Assembly (NCBI RefSeq): GCF_000425225.1
Contig: NZ_AULJ01000032.1
Coordinates: forward strand, 1-64,000
Direction: 5' to 3'
Length of the DNA: 64,000 nucleotides
Origin: Pontibacillus marinus BH030004 = DSM 16465
GTDB lineage: Bacteria; Bacillota; Bacilli; Bacillales; BH030062
A program made the translations under genes and the position numbers. Position 1 is the first letter of the stretch, and each line of letters starts with the position of its first letter. The notes below the pieces were generated by a model. It had not been told where the DNA came from and did not search any database. It saw only the letters and a program-made list of their open reading frames with translations. Positions 54,829 through 62,448 of the stretch are shown here, one piece after another.

Positions 54829-55227
54829 ATGGATCTGAAATTAATAGAAAATGAAAATGAGCTCAGGATCACCATTTATAACGGAGTATGCTTAAATGAA
54901 TATCAAGACTTAGCTAAAAGATGGAATGAAATGTTGTCGTTTGTTCACCATGAATTGTTGGACTATATCCATGATGATAGTTTGTGTTTTGATGACAGTG
55001 AAGATTCATTTCCAGTACGTAGCAAATTAACAGGAAATTATTATATAAATTCTGTTTCTTATATTAATCACGTTAATCCAGTGGGATATCAGATTATGAT
55101 AGAAACAAGACTTACAGAACATATACCGACAGGTGAGGATGATTATTTAGGGTTAGAAGTGACTTTATTTACAAGGTCTGTGAATCATAATTTTGAAGTA
55201 TGGAGTATCGATAGCTCTTCAATTTAG
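54829..55227 (+). CDS. Hypothetical soluble protein
   Basis: 132 residues, acidic, no signal or membrane segment. Unrecognised (MDLKLIENENELRITIYNGV; later LTEHIPTGEDDYLGLEVTLF). GTAGGGG lies upstream of ATG 54829. Sits alone between two modules, which supply its promoter and its terminator. Confidence 0.55.
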   Translation: MDLKLIENENELRITIYNGVCLNEYQDLAKRWNEMLSFVHHELLDYIHDDSLCFDDSEDSFPVRSKLTGNYYINSVSYINHVNPVGYQIMIETRLTEHIPTGEDDYLGLEVTLFTRSVNHNFEVWSIDSSSI

Positions 55228-55279
55228 AAATACCGTTTATTTCAAAGATTAACATATGGATAAATGAAAATATTTTTAG

Positions 55280-55470
55280 TTGAAGATCATATTTTTAATT
55301 TATCTCGAATTCAAGTGTTCATTAATCGGGCGCAATTCTGGAGTAAGGAAAGCCCGTTTTTTATTTATCTTGATATATTATAACCTCTAGGTTTAACTGG
55401 ATATTTGTATGTTATAAGAATTGAATTAGTTGTGAGAAAATGTACCTATACTAAGGGCTAGTTGAGTTAA
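55280..55470 (+). repeat. Array module (complete copy)
   Basis: TTGAAGATCATATTTTTAA; ATCTCGAATTCAAG (55302-55315); hairpin CGGGCGCAATTC/GGAAAGCCCG (55327-55356) with T6; promoter half AACTGGATATTTGTATGTTAT; AAATGTACCTATACTAAGGGC. Confidence 0.7.
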
Positions 55471-55498
55471 AAAGAGAAGTACGAAATGTGGTGATGTT

Positions 55499-55705
55499 AT
55501 GAATGATAATTCTTCCTATCAATGTTGTTTTTGTGATAAGAGGATAATATCAAAAAAACCAGATATTACTTCAATTATAGTAGTATCTAATTGGGATAAG
55601 GCTAGTGATACTCAGCAGGAACAACAAATGTTTTGTCATATGGAATGTTTGAAGAAATCAGTTTCAGACAATTTCCCTTTATATATCGCTGATTTAGAAG
55701 ATTAA
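55499..55705 (+). CDS. Small zinc-ribbon-like protein
   Basis: 68 residues. CCFCDKRI near the start and FCHMECLKKS near the end make a CxxC...CxxxC pattern likely to bind zinc. A near-identical plan is common among short Bacillus proteins of unknown role, often found in islands of single small genes. TGTGGTGA precedes ATG 55499. Stands alone between modules. Confidence 0.6.
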   Translation: MNDNSSYQCCFCDKRIISKKPDITSIIVVSNWDKASDTQQEQQMFCHMECLKKSVSDNFPLYIADLED

Positions 55706-55754
55706 AATGTGTGAAAATGAATTTAAACTATTTGGTTAGGGTAAACGTTCATTT

Positions 55755-55820
55755 TGATAATTATCTTGAATTCAAGTGTTCATGATAAGGGCGCGATTCT
55801 GAAAACAGAATGTGTCTTTT
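55755..55820 (+). repeat. Array module (palindrome and hairpin)
   Basis: The perfect palindrome CTTGAATTCAAG (55765-55776), then hairpin GGGCGCGATTCT/AGAATGTGTC (55789-55816) and T5. The usual promoter half is not clear in this copy. Confidence 0.65.
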
Positions 55821-55922
55821 TATTAGCTAATTTTGAGGAGAGAAAGGATTTTTTAATACCTGTATTGAAATTGTGGTTTATGCAATAACAGGCAGTCCTT
55901 AAGAAAGAATAGGTGGTGTGAT

Positions 55923-56180
55923 ATGTTTCAAATGTTTGTTGGTTTTATCGTAGTTTTTATAAATATTACAGCACTTTTTTCATTACTTTTAAATCGAAAG
56001 TATTTATTTTTTCTTTTACTGCTCTTACTTTTTATTAGTCATCAATACATAGGTTTTCTGGGTATTTGGGGAGCTAATAATTCCTTGATTTTCTTATACT
56101 ATGTTCTCTTAATAATAAGCATAATAGTATCAATATTTGGGTTTAAAATAGGGTTTAATAAAACTAAGGAAATTCAATAA
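55923..56180 (+). CDS. Small membrane protein
   Basis: 85 residues with three hydrophobic helices (about 3-22, 28-47 and 54-76) and a short charged tail (NKTKEIQ). No family recognised. ATG 55923 follows AGGTGGTG. Alone between modules. Confidence 0.55.
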   Translation: MFQMFVGFIVVFINITALFSLLLNRKYLFFLLLLLLFISHQYIGFLGIWGANNSLIFLYYVLLIISIIVSIFGFKIGFNKTKEIQ

Positions 56181-56204
56181 ACAGAGATAAGATCTGATTA
56201 GAGT

Positions 56205-56345
56205 TTCAATTATCTTGAGTTCAAGTCTTCCACAATCGGGCGCTTTCCTGGAGTAAGGGAAGCCCTCTTTATTTGTCTAGGTTTGTACATAAGTGCAAGT
56301 AATTATGGATATTTGTGTTAAAATTTAAATTAAATTTAAAAGAGA
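56205..56345 (+). repeat. Array module (complete copy)
   Basis: ATCTTGAGTTCAAG (56212-56225); hairpin GGGCGCTTTCC/GGGAAGCCC (56238-56265); promoter half ATGGATATTTGTGTTAAAATTT with exact TGTTAAAAT at 56316-56324. Confidence 0.7.
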
Positions 56346-56401
56346 TGTGATAAAGCAAACTTGCAGGTATTTGGACAAGAAAAAAATAATAGGGGGTTAA
56401 A

Positions 56402-56578
56402 ATGATGAATGAACAATTAAAAATATATGTTACTTTTCTTATTGTAATTCCTATTTTAGTAACATTTTTCTTTGGAGCAATTGATTTGGTTCCAGAAGAA
56501 CTAAAAGGCGTAATTTATTTTCTATCTCTTATTTCAACTCATTTAATAACCAGTAAGGTACAAGAAATTGTAAAGTAA
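56402..56578 (+). CDS. Small membrane protein
   Basis: 58 residues from ATG 56402 behind AGGGGGTT. Two hydrophobic stretches (VTFLIVIPILVTFFFGA and VIYFLSLISTHLI). Unrecognised. It lies directly after an exact copy of the module promoter. Confidence 0.5.
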   Translation: MMNEQLKIYVTFLIVIPILVTFFFGAIDLVPEELKGVIYFLSLISTHLITSKVQEIVK

Positions 56579-56599
56579 TGGATGTTAGTTGAATGATAT

Positions 56600-56662
56600 A
56601 AAAGTTTATATCGAAATCAAGTATTCCGCATTAAGGCGCTTTTGTTTTATAACGTCAGCTAA
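56600..56662 (+). repeat. Array module (reduced copy)
   Basis: ATATCGAAATCAAGTATTCC (56609 on), then AAGGCGCTTTTGTT; the right hairpin arm and the promoter half are missing or unrecognisable. Confidence 0.45.
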
Positions 56663-56708
56663 TTGGTCAGTTGAAAGTCCAATTATCAAAAAGGGGGCTA
56701 ACTCTGGC

Positions 56709-56855
56709 ATGAGGGATTGGTTGAGACACTTTTTTTTATTTTGGAGAGATATTGATGGGAATTTCAGTTGGTCTAGTATCATCATGTTTATTGTTGCATT
56801 TTTCTTACCGACTATATATTTCTTTATTCAAATCCTTGAATGGTTAGGGGATTAG
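56709..56855 (+). CDS. Small membrane protein
   Basis: 48 residues from ATG 56709 behind AAGGGGGCTAA. One membrane helix (SIIMFIVAFFLPTIYFFI) after a polar, aromatic start (MRDWLRHFFLFWRD). Unrecognised. The open frame extends further upstream but through the module copy. Confidence 0.5.
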   Translation: MRDWLRHFFLFWRDIDGNFSWSSIIMFIVAFFLPTIYFFIQILEWLGD

Positions 56856-56906
56856 TAGTAAATAGGTTTTAATGAATGTTGTCTGCTACGCTAAATAGGA
56901 GGGATC

Positions 56907-57197
56907 ATTATCAGGTATTACATTCTTTATGGGATTGTTATGTTTCTGGTTTATGCTACCGCTATAATAATAGGGACACAAATCATGGGACCGGCTACTT
57001 TAACTTTGATATTCTATCTAGTTTATGGGCTACCTGTTTTCATATTATACTCTGTATTTGTTAGGTTGAGTAAAGTCTCAAACGAATCTGTTTCTCAAGT
57101 ATCTTTTCAATTGGTCATACTGTTAGGTGTGATTATGTTAATAGGGAACATTTGGCTTTACACAGGTAGTTATATTTTTATAAATAGGGACCTTTAG
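56907..57197 (+). CDS. Small membrane protein, possibly with a non-ATG start
   Basis: 85 residues if counted from ATG 56940, but no ribosome site precedes that codon. A near-perfect AGGAGGG at 56897-56903 is followed in frame by ATT 56907 and ATC 56910, giving an extra IIRYYILYGIV that makes a complete first membrane helix. A rare ATT/ATC start is therefore likely, or a mutated ATG. Three hydrophobic helices in all. Function unknown. Confidence 0.5.
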   Translation: MIRYYILYGIVMFLVYATAIIIGTQIMGPATLTLIFYLVYGLPVFILYSVFVRLSKVSNESVSQVSFQLVILLGVIMLIGNIWLYTGSYIFINRDL

Positions 57198-57214
57198 TTT
57201 CTCTTGTTATTTAT

Positions 57215-57300
57215 CATAAAAAATTTATCCTGAATTCCAGTATTCCTCTATAGGGCGCTTTTTTGTAATAAACAGGGGCGTTCTTTTTTATTTGATATTT
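57215..57300 (+). repeat. Array module (diverged copy)
   Basis: ATCCTGAATTCCAG (57227-57240, still an imperfect palindrome), then GGGCGCTTTTTTGT/ACAGGGGCG (57253-57280) with T6. The promoter half is weak. Confidence 0.55.
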
Positions 57301-57401
57301 AGTTTTAACAAAGATACAAATTTAACGATATTACTGTTGAGGTGAATTAAATAATAAGGATTATATTTACATAGTTACTCTTAAAAGAAAAGGTGATTTT
57401 A

Positions 57402-57860
57402 ATGAGCAAAGTATTTGAAGATACTTTCAGTGAATTACAAGCAGATATGATAGCAATTTGTTTGAAGTATGTAGATAATAGAGCGTAAAAAATATTTATA
57501 TATTGTTCATTTGAAGAAGGTGCTATCTCTAACGATTTCTTTTATTGTATAAATGGAAGAGTTGTTATGAATCATAAATTGAATGAGGTATTAGAAGCTA
57601 ATAACAACGATTTACAATACGATACTTCAGTTGATCGGCAAAGAGTAGTTCTGAGAATCATCAATGATAATATTAAGAAAATAAATGATTTATGTAATGA
57701 ACATAGAAGAGATATGCCTACTGAGATAAAGTTAGTTTATAATGTCGAAAACAATAGCTTAGAGGCAGATTATAAATATGAAAATGTCTATTCTAATAAT
57801 CCTCTAAAAACCGCTGTTGATGTAGCTGAGGAATGGTTTGAAGAAATAAAGAATGGTTAA
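57402..57860 (+). pseudogene. YezG-like (DUF600) immunity protein broken by an in-frame stop
   Basis: AAAGGTG precedes ATG 57402, which encodes MSKVFEDTFSELQADMIAIC then LKYVDNRA and a TAA. In the same frame the protein resumes KIFIYCSFEEGAISNDFFYC, then GRVVMNHKLNEV to a stop at 57860. Together they match the YezG/DUF600 family along its length (about 150 residues); YezG is the antidote of the LXG toxin YeeF in B. subtilis. No toxin gene lies nearby. Only one codon (57486-57488) is wrong, so decay is recent. Confidence 0.75.
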
Positions 57861-57929
57861 AAATAATTGAGAACCTTGTTTGAATGTATAGCACTTGTAA
57901 AAATTTTTCTTCACCTATATTTTCAATGA

Positions 57930-58075
57930 GAGATAATTTATCTCAACTTCAAGACTTCAGTGAACGGGCGCTTTCCTGGGATAAGGAAAGCCTTTTAATT
58001 TGTCTTAATTGCACAGTTTATTAGGTTATTATCTGGATATTCATTTTAAAATTTCAACTAGATTGTAAATTAAAT
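57930..58075 (+). repeat. Array module (complete copy)
   Basis: ATCTCAACTTCAAG (57940-57953); hairpin GGGCGCTTTCC/GGAAAGCC (57966-57992) with TTTT; promoter half CTGGATATTCATTTTAAAATTTC; TAAATTAAATGTATTAAAC. Confidence 0.7.
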
Positions 58076-58116
58076 GTATTAAACAGAAAAGGATTAAGAA
58101 ACATATAGGAGGATAA

Positions 58117-58674
58117 TTGCCATTGATATTAAAAAGACTCCCCCAATTTACAATGCACTTACTGTTGATATCACTTGTTTTTATATTTATAGGTTGCAGC
58201 AATGAATCACCTGAAGAGGCAATACACAATGGTTGGTCTGGCGAAATAGAAGTAAATGATATTATATCTAAACAGGAAACAAATCATGGAACATTCGTTT
58301 TCTTTTCTGCCTATGATGTAGACGGAAATGATAAGTTTGAAAGAGTTGGGGTTGCCTTAATGGATAAAAATAGTGATTCAGACTGGGAATTAAACGATTC
58401 CACAATAGACACAGTTGCAAGCGACTCATTTGCTGCACATCACAAAATATTACATATTGAAAATGAAAAAGGAAAAGTAATAGAAATACCGATAGCATTC
58501 GGAAAGGTGGGAGATATAAATATTTCTTCTGTTACAGCAGAAGTTAATAACGAGATTGAGAAGATAGAAATCATACCTATAAACTCAGGTCGTTATTTTT
58601 ATAAAGTTAACGCTTGGGGACCAATAAAGGCATTAGATAAAAATGGGAAAGTTATCGACCAATACGGATTCTAA
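58117..58674 (+). CDS. Putative lipoprotein
   Basis: About 185 residues. Signal peptide with lipobox IGC (LVFIFIGC, cysteine about residue 27). The mature protein is acidic with DVDGNDKFERVGVALMDKNS and a closing WGPIKALDKNGKVID. No named family. AGGAGG is at 58107-58112; the start is TTG 58117 or TTG 58123. Alone between modules. Confidence 0.65.
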   Translation: MPLILKRLPQFTMHLLLISLVFIFIGCSNESPEEAIHNGWSGEIEVNDIISKQETNHGTFVFFSAYDVDGNDKFERVGVALMDKNSDSDWELNDSTIDTVASDSFAAHHKILHIENEKGKVIEIPIAFGKVGDINISSVTAEVNNEIEKIEIIPINSGRYFYKVNAWGPIKALDKNGKVIDQYGF

Positions 58675-58704
58675 TCTTCAAGTGTAGCGTGTTATAGTTT
58701 ATGA

Positions 58705-58845
58705 AAAAAATATCTCGAAATCAAGTGTTACGTTAAAGGGCGCAATTCTTTAATAAGAATTAGCGTCTTTTTTGTATTTTCGGAAAGGTAAAGGCAGAAA
58801 AATTCTCTTCGCAATCTGATTGGGTAATTATGTTAAAATAGAGAA
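58705..58845 (+). repeat. Array module (complete copy)
   Basis: ATCTCGAAATCAAG (58712-58725); hairpin GGGCGCAATTCTT/AAGAATTAGCGTC (58738-58767) with T6; promoter half TTGGGTAATTATGTTAAAAT with exact TGTTAAAAT at 58831-58839. Confidence 0.7.
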
Positions 58846-58919
58846 ACATTGTGAAAAAATGAAGAACTGTGGTTGCAATATACTACAATTAGATTCTTTT
58901 AAATTAGGAGGTTTTCTAG

Positions 58920-59588
58920 TTGAAGAAGGGGATGTGGATAAGTTTTCTGCTCTTTTTTGTTCTTAGTTTATTTAGCTTCATTCAATATATGGAGAATAGG
59001 CAATATGAAAAATATCTCTCACAACAGCTTTTCAACGATGTATCGAGCGTTGCATGGTCCACGACGCTAAACAGTTTTTTATTAGATGATTTGATGACAG
59101 AAAAGAAAATAAATAGCAATCAACTTGCTATAATGAAATCACATTATAAAAGGATGACCGAAAGTTCTCGGACCATTGTTGAGTTAGCGGAATCACTCGG
59201 ACTAATAGATGAAGAATATCCGTCTAGCCCATATCCGGTGTATATGGTTGTTGAATTCAGGGAATTTGTTAAAAGCCTTGAAAAGCAGATGGAGAAAGAA
59301 AGTCTATCATTGTCAAATGAAGATATAGAACGATTACATGTGATGAAAGAATTGAATCAGGTATGGTTTACGGCAGTACAAGATCATATTCAAGGAGTTC
59401 ATGTCCCAGATGAGGATCAAGTTATAAACGGAGGTGTAAGCTCAATGGATAACGGGGTCACTACCGACATATACAAGGATGTTTATTGGGGCGTTATTAT
59501 TAATAATAAGGATTGGGTCAATATGGTTAAGCAAATACAGGGGGATTCCCAATCATTTGAGGATGAGATTGAGCAATTTTTTAGATGA
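58920..59588 (+). CDS. Hypothetical membrane-anchored protein
   Basis: 222 residues from TTG 58920 behind AGGAGG. A signal-anchor (MWISFLLFFVLSLFSFIQYM) is followed by a long helical external part rich in Glu, Lys and Gln. It resembles the protein at 52042 in layout. Unknown role. Confidence 0.55.
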   Translation: MKKGMWISFLLFFVLSLFSFIQYMENRQYEKYLSQQLFNDVSSVAWSTTLNSFLLDDLMTEKKINSNQLAIMKSHYKRMTESSRTIVELAESLGLIDEEYPSSPYPVYMVVEFREFVKSLEKQMEKESLSLSNEDIERLHVMKELNQVWFTAVQDHIQGVHVPDEDQVINGGVSSMDNGVTTDIYKDVYWGVIINNKDWVNMVKQIQGDSQSFEDEIEQFFR

Positions 59589-59644
59589 GTTCAAGGTAGG
59601 TAAGAAGACTGTTCTAATAAAATGATCAATTCAATTTACAATTT

Positions 59645-59850
59645 ATTTAACTAAAACGTGCAATAGTTGAGAGCATATATGCAGTTTATATCGAATTCAA
59701 TTCTTCTGCTTTTGAGCGCTTTTCTGGAATAAGGAAAGGCTTTTTAATTTGTATCGCTCGTATAATATCGTGAGTTATCAACTGGATATTTGTGTTAAAA
59801 TTTGAATTAGATTGTGAAGAAAAGATCTTCAACTAACGAGGCAGGTTGAT
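59645..59850 (+). repeat. Array module (complete copy with both borders)
   Basis: AACTAAAACGTGCAATAGTTGAGAGC; ATCGAATTCAATTC (59690-59703); hairpin GAGCGCTTTTC/GGAAAGGC (59714-59740) with T5; promoter half CAACTGGATATTTGTGTTAAAATTTG with TGTTAAAAT at 59793-59801; CTTCAACTAACGAGGCAGGTTG at the right edge. (Longest motif given in parts: AACTAAAACGTGC, AATAGTTGAGAGC.). Confidence 0.7.
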
Positions 59851-59871
59851 GTAATAAGAGAGGGGGATAGT

Positions 59872-60057
59872 GTGGTCTTAATTCTTTTATTCATAATTCT
59901 TATATTACTTATAGGTGCTTGGGGAGTTATAATTGATAACAATAGAAAAGTCACTAAGATAGCAAATAAAATGGACATATTCGATATTGAAGATAAAAAA
60001 ATTCCTGATGAAGAAATTGAAAAAGAATTAGAAAATTATAACAATGAGGATAAATAG
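59872..60057 (+). CDS. Small membrane protein
   Basis: 61 residues from GTG 59872 behind GAGAGGGGG. One N-terminal helix (LILLFIILILLIGAWGVII), then an acidic cytosolic tail (DKKIPDEEIEKELENYNNED). Unrecognised; single-helix proteins of this size may act as regulators of membrane partners. Alone between modules. Confidence 0.55.
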   Translation: MVLILLFIILILLIGAWGVIIDNNRKVTKIANKMDIFDIEDKKIPDEEIEKELENYNNEDK

Positions 60058-60064
60058 TTAATTT

Positions 60065-60275
60065 ACAACTAACGTGTGCAATCGGTGAAGAACATATTTG
60101 CAATTTATCTCGAAGTCAAATATTCAGCTTTAGGGCGCTTTTCTAGAATAAGAAAAGCTCTTTTTTATTTGTTTTGATCATAAATATAACTGATCACCAA
60201 CTGGATATTTATGTTAAAATGTGAGGGGATTTAAATTTGGTGTTCTTCAACTAAAGGACAGGTTAGTATAGTTTG
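60065..60275 (+). repeat. Array module (complete copy with both borders)
   Basis: CAACTAACGTGTGCAATCGG at the left edge; ATCTCGAAGTCAAA (60107-60120); hairpin GGGCGCTTTTC/GAAAAGCTC (60133-60160) with T6; promoter half CCAACTGGATATTTATGTTAAAAT with TGTTAAAAT at 60212-60220; TTCAACTAAAGGACAGGTTAG at the right edge, given in parts. Confidence 0.7.
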
Positions 60276-60331
60276 AAAGAGGTCATAAATAGGATAAAAT
60301 TTACATAATAAATCATGTTAGAGGTGTTACA

Positions 60332-60877
60332 ATGGATGATACAATTAAGTCTTATTTTGCAAACCTTGAAGGGGAAGACAAAAATTTACAATATGAAGCA
60401 TTTCAGAATATAATTAATGCAACCAAAGAAAAAGTAGACTGGTCTTATGAAGTATGGGATCAAATGATAGGTTGGCTTACTGATCGCGATAATCACCGTA
60501 GAGCCAGAGCAGGACAGTTTCTATCTGCTTTAGCAATCAGTGACCCTGAAAAACGGATGCTTCATGATTTCCCGGCGTTATGGGAAGTAACAAAAGATTC
60601 AAAATTTGTAACAGCTCGCCATACTATACAATCAATTTGGAAAGTAGGATTAGCAGGACAAGAACAAAGAGAAATGCTTCTCGATCATATTATTGATAGG
60701 TTTAAAAATGGAATGGACGAAAAAAATTATACCTTGATTCGATACGATATGATTGTGGGGTTAAAAAAATTATATGATGAAGTAAAAGATGAGCAAATTA
60801 AGGAAATAGCAATGGATTTGATTGAGTACGAAGAAGATAGTAAATATCAAAAGAAATATATGTCCGCTTGGAAATAA
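60332..60877 (+). CDS. HEAT-repeat-like helical protein
   Basis: 181 residues, all helical, soluble. Paired helices such as WDQMIGWLTDRDNHRRARAG and FPALWEVTKDSKFVTARHTI look like HEAT/ARM repeats; close relatives are common unnamed proteins in Firmicutes. GAGGTG precedes ATG 60332. A binding or scaffold role is likely; partner unknown. Confidence 0.65.
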   Translation: MDDTIKSYFANLEGEDKNLQYEAFQNIINATKEKVDWSYEVWDQMIGWLTDRDNHRRARAGQFLSALAISDPEKRMLHDFPALWEVTKDSKFVTARHTIQSIWKVGLAGQEQREMLLDHIIDRFKNGMDEKNYTLIRYDMIVGLKKLYDEVKDEQIKEIAMDLIEYEEDSKYQKKYMSAWK

Positions 60878-60944
60878 GGAGTTATTAAATTTGGATTTTT
60901 CCCAAGCTTCCTTAATGGAATACATTGTGAATTATTTCACTTTA

Positions 60945-61045
60945 AGCTAAAGGATGCGTTAGTGGAAGATCATATTTGTAATTTATCTCGAACTCAAGTC
61001 TTCTGTTAAAGAGCCCGAAACTTTAATAAGAATTGCGTTACTTAA
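60945..61045 (+). repeat. Array module (diverged copy)
   Basis: GCTAAAGGATGCGTTAGTGG and AAGATCATATTTGTAA, then ATCTCGAACTCAAG (60985-60998), then GAGCCCGAAACTTTAATAAG; the second hairpin arm is poor and no promoter half is evident. Confidence 0.55.
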
Positions 61046-61097
61046 ACAGAAAAATGTAATATTTCTTATCGATTATACTGTTGAGAGGGGGTTTAGA

Positions 61098-61688
61098 ATG
61101 AGAAAAAGATATATCGTAATTCTATTTTTAGTATTATTCTTGGTTATTCCATTTTCAGTACATACATTCTATGAAAAAAATGAAAGAATCTTTAAATTGA
61201 AGTCAGGGGGAGCAGCACCTATCTTATGGAAGCTAAGTGGAGGAACATATGAACTAGATAACGCCAAAATTATTAAACTTAAGGTCAAAAATAAAGATGA
61301 ATACCTTTCAGAGAAGAAGATACATTTGACGGATTATTTTTATTACATTCCTAAAACAAATGAAGTATTCTTTGGGATTTGGTACAATCATTGGAATGAT
61401 TATGCTAAAAAGGATGGATCTAATTTTATAGTAATTGGTAAAAACAAAGATGGTGAAAAGCTGGAAGGTGTGCATGGGCCTAGTGCTACAGGTACTTTTG
61501 AACAATTTGAGTATCACACATTTAATCAAGTAGATGATATAAGCGAAATTAAACAATTGATACTTCAGGTCAAACCTATTAATGACACTCCTGAAGGTTT
61601 TGAATTTGGGAAAACAATACAGTCAAAAATCAGCTTGGAAATTCAAAAGACTGGGAATACAGACAACTTAAATGAGATACTGAATTAA
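61098..61688 (+). CDS. Hypothetical exported protein
   Basis: 196 residues from ATG 61098 behind AGAGGGGG. Signal-anchor (VILFLVLFLVIPFSVHTF) and a soluble beta-rich part (FFGIWYNHWNDYAKKDG). Not recognised. Bounded by a diverged module and a module remnant. Confidence 0.55.
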   Translation: MRKRYIVILFLVLFLVIPFSVHTFYEKNERIFKLKSGGAAPILWKLSGGTYELDNAKIIKLKVKNKDEYLSEKKIHLTDYFYYIPKTNEVFFGIWYNHWNDYAKKDGSNFIVIGKNKDGEKLEGVHGPSATGTFEQFEYHTFNQVDDISEIKQLILQVKPINDTPEGFEFGKTIQSKISLEIQKTGNTDNLNEILN

Positions 61689-61742
61689 ATATTGTTTAGT
61701 TGATTTGTTCAGTGGTAGTTTTTAATAATAAATATTATATAT

Positions 61743-61762
61743 GATCTTGAATTCAAGTATTC
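61743..61762 (+). repeat. Array module remnant
   Basis: The perfect palindrome CTTGAATTCAAG (61746-61757) followed by TATTCC, without hairpin or promoter. Confidence 0.45.
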
Positions 61763-61778
61763 CCATACTCTAGTTTAT

Positions 61779-61859
61779 CAGGCTTGTGATCGACATGCTA
61801 AGACATCAATTCGTTACATCGATGCTATAACTGGGGAAGTTATAGTGGATAAAGATTAA
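61779..61859 (+). pseudogene. Remnant of a PepSY-domain protein
   Basis: An open frame without start encodes the end of a PepSY domain (TSIRYIDAITGEVIVDKD) to TAA 61857-61859. The rest is absent; the module remnant lies just before it. Confidence 0.4.
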
Positions 61860-61876
61860 AAGGGGAGGGGAGTAAA

Positions 61877-62323
61877 TTGAAAGAAGGGATTCATCTCAAG
61901 TTAAGTGTTTATGTACTTGGAGCTATTATACCGTTGTCTTTACTAGGATACTATTTTGCTGTAAACAATGAATCGCTGTTTTACATATATGAATGGCTGC
62001 TTCTTACCTTAATCATAATTTCAATACTCTACTCGATCAGAAATATAATATCAATTAGAAATGAGCAGAAATGGGTTGCTATTTCTACATTAGCATTTTT
62101 ATTACAATTTTCGGTATTTGCTCTATTTTTGGGGCCATTAACACATTATTTAATGTTTTACCTTTATTATAGTTTTGTAATCTTTTCGTCTGGTATCTAT
62201 ATAGTAACAATACGAAAAAATAACAACTATAGAATTATTCCAGTCATCTTCATGATCATTACGGCGTTGTTCACGATCTATTTGTTGTTTTTACATGCTT
62301 TGTGGGGGAATAATTTGAGTTAG
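61877..62323 (+). CDS. Hypothetical integral membrane protein
   Basis: 148 residues from TTG 61877 behind GGGGAGGGGAG. Four membrane helices (about 10-28, 40-55, 68-86 and 118-140). No family recognised. A long hairpin after the gene may end its transcript. Confidence 0.6.
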   Translation: MKEGIHLKLSVYVLGAIIPLSLLGYYFAVNNESLFYIYEWLLLTLIIISILYSIRNIISIRNEQKWVAISTLAFLLQFSVFALFLGPLTHYLMFYLYYSFVIFSSGIYIVTIRKNNNYRIIPVIFMIITALFTIYLLFLHALWGNNLS

Positions 62324-62347
62324 CTGAAGACTGGAAACGAAAAATGT

Positions 62348-62406
62348 GGTGCCTGACACTTCTCGTTCTTTGTCGATTTCGATATATTTCGGATGACACA
62401 GGCACC
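62348..62406 (+). terminator. GGTGCCTG hairpin
   Basis: GGTGCCTG (62348-62355) pairs with CAGGCACC (62399-62406), extended by a GACAC/GTGTC-like inner part and followed by TTTATTTTT. Hairpins starting GGTGCCTGACAC are a dispersed feature of Bacillus genomes as I recall; here it separates two genes. Confidence 0.6.
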
Positions 62407-62448
62407 TTTATTTTTGGTGCATTACTTTTAAAGGAGCTGTATTTAAGG

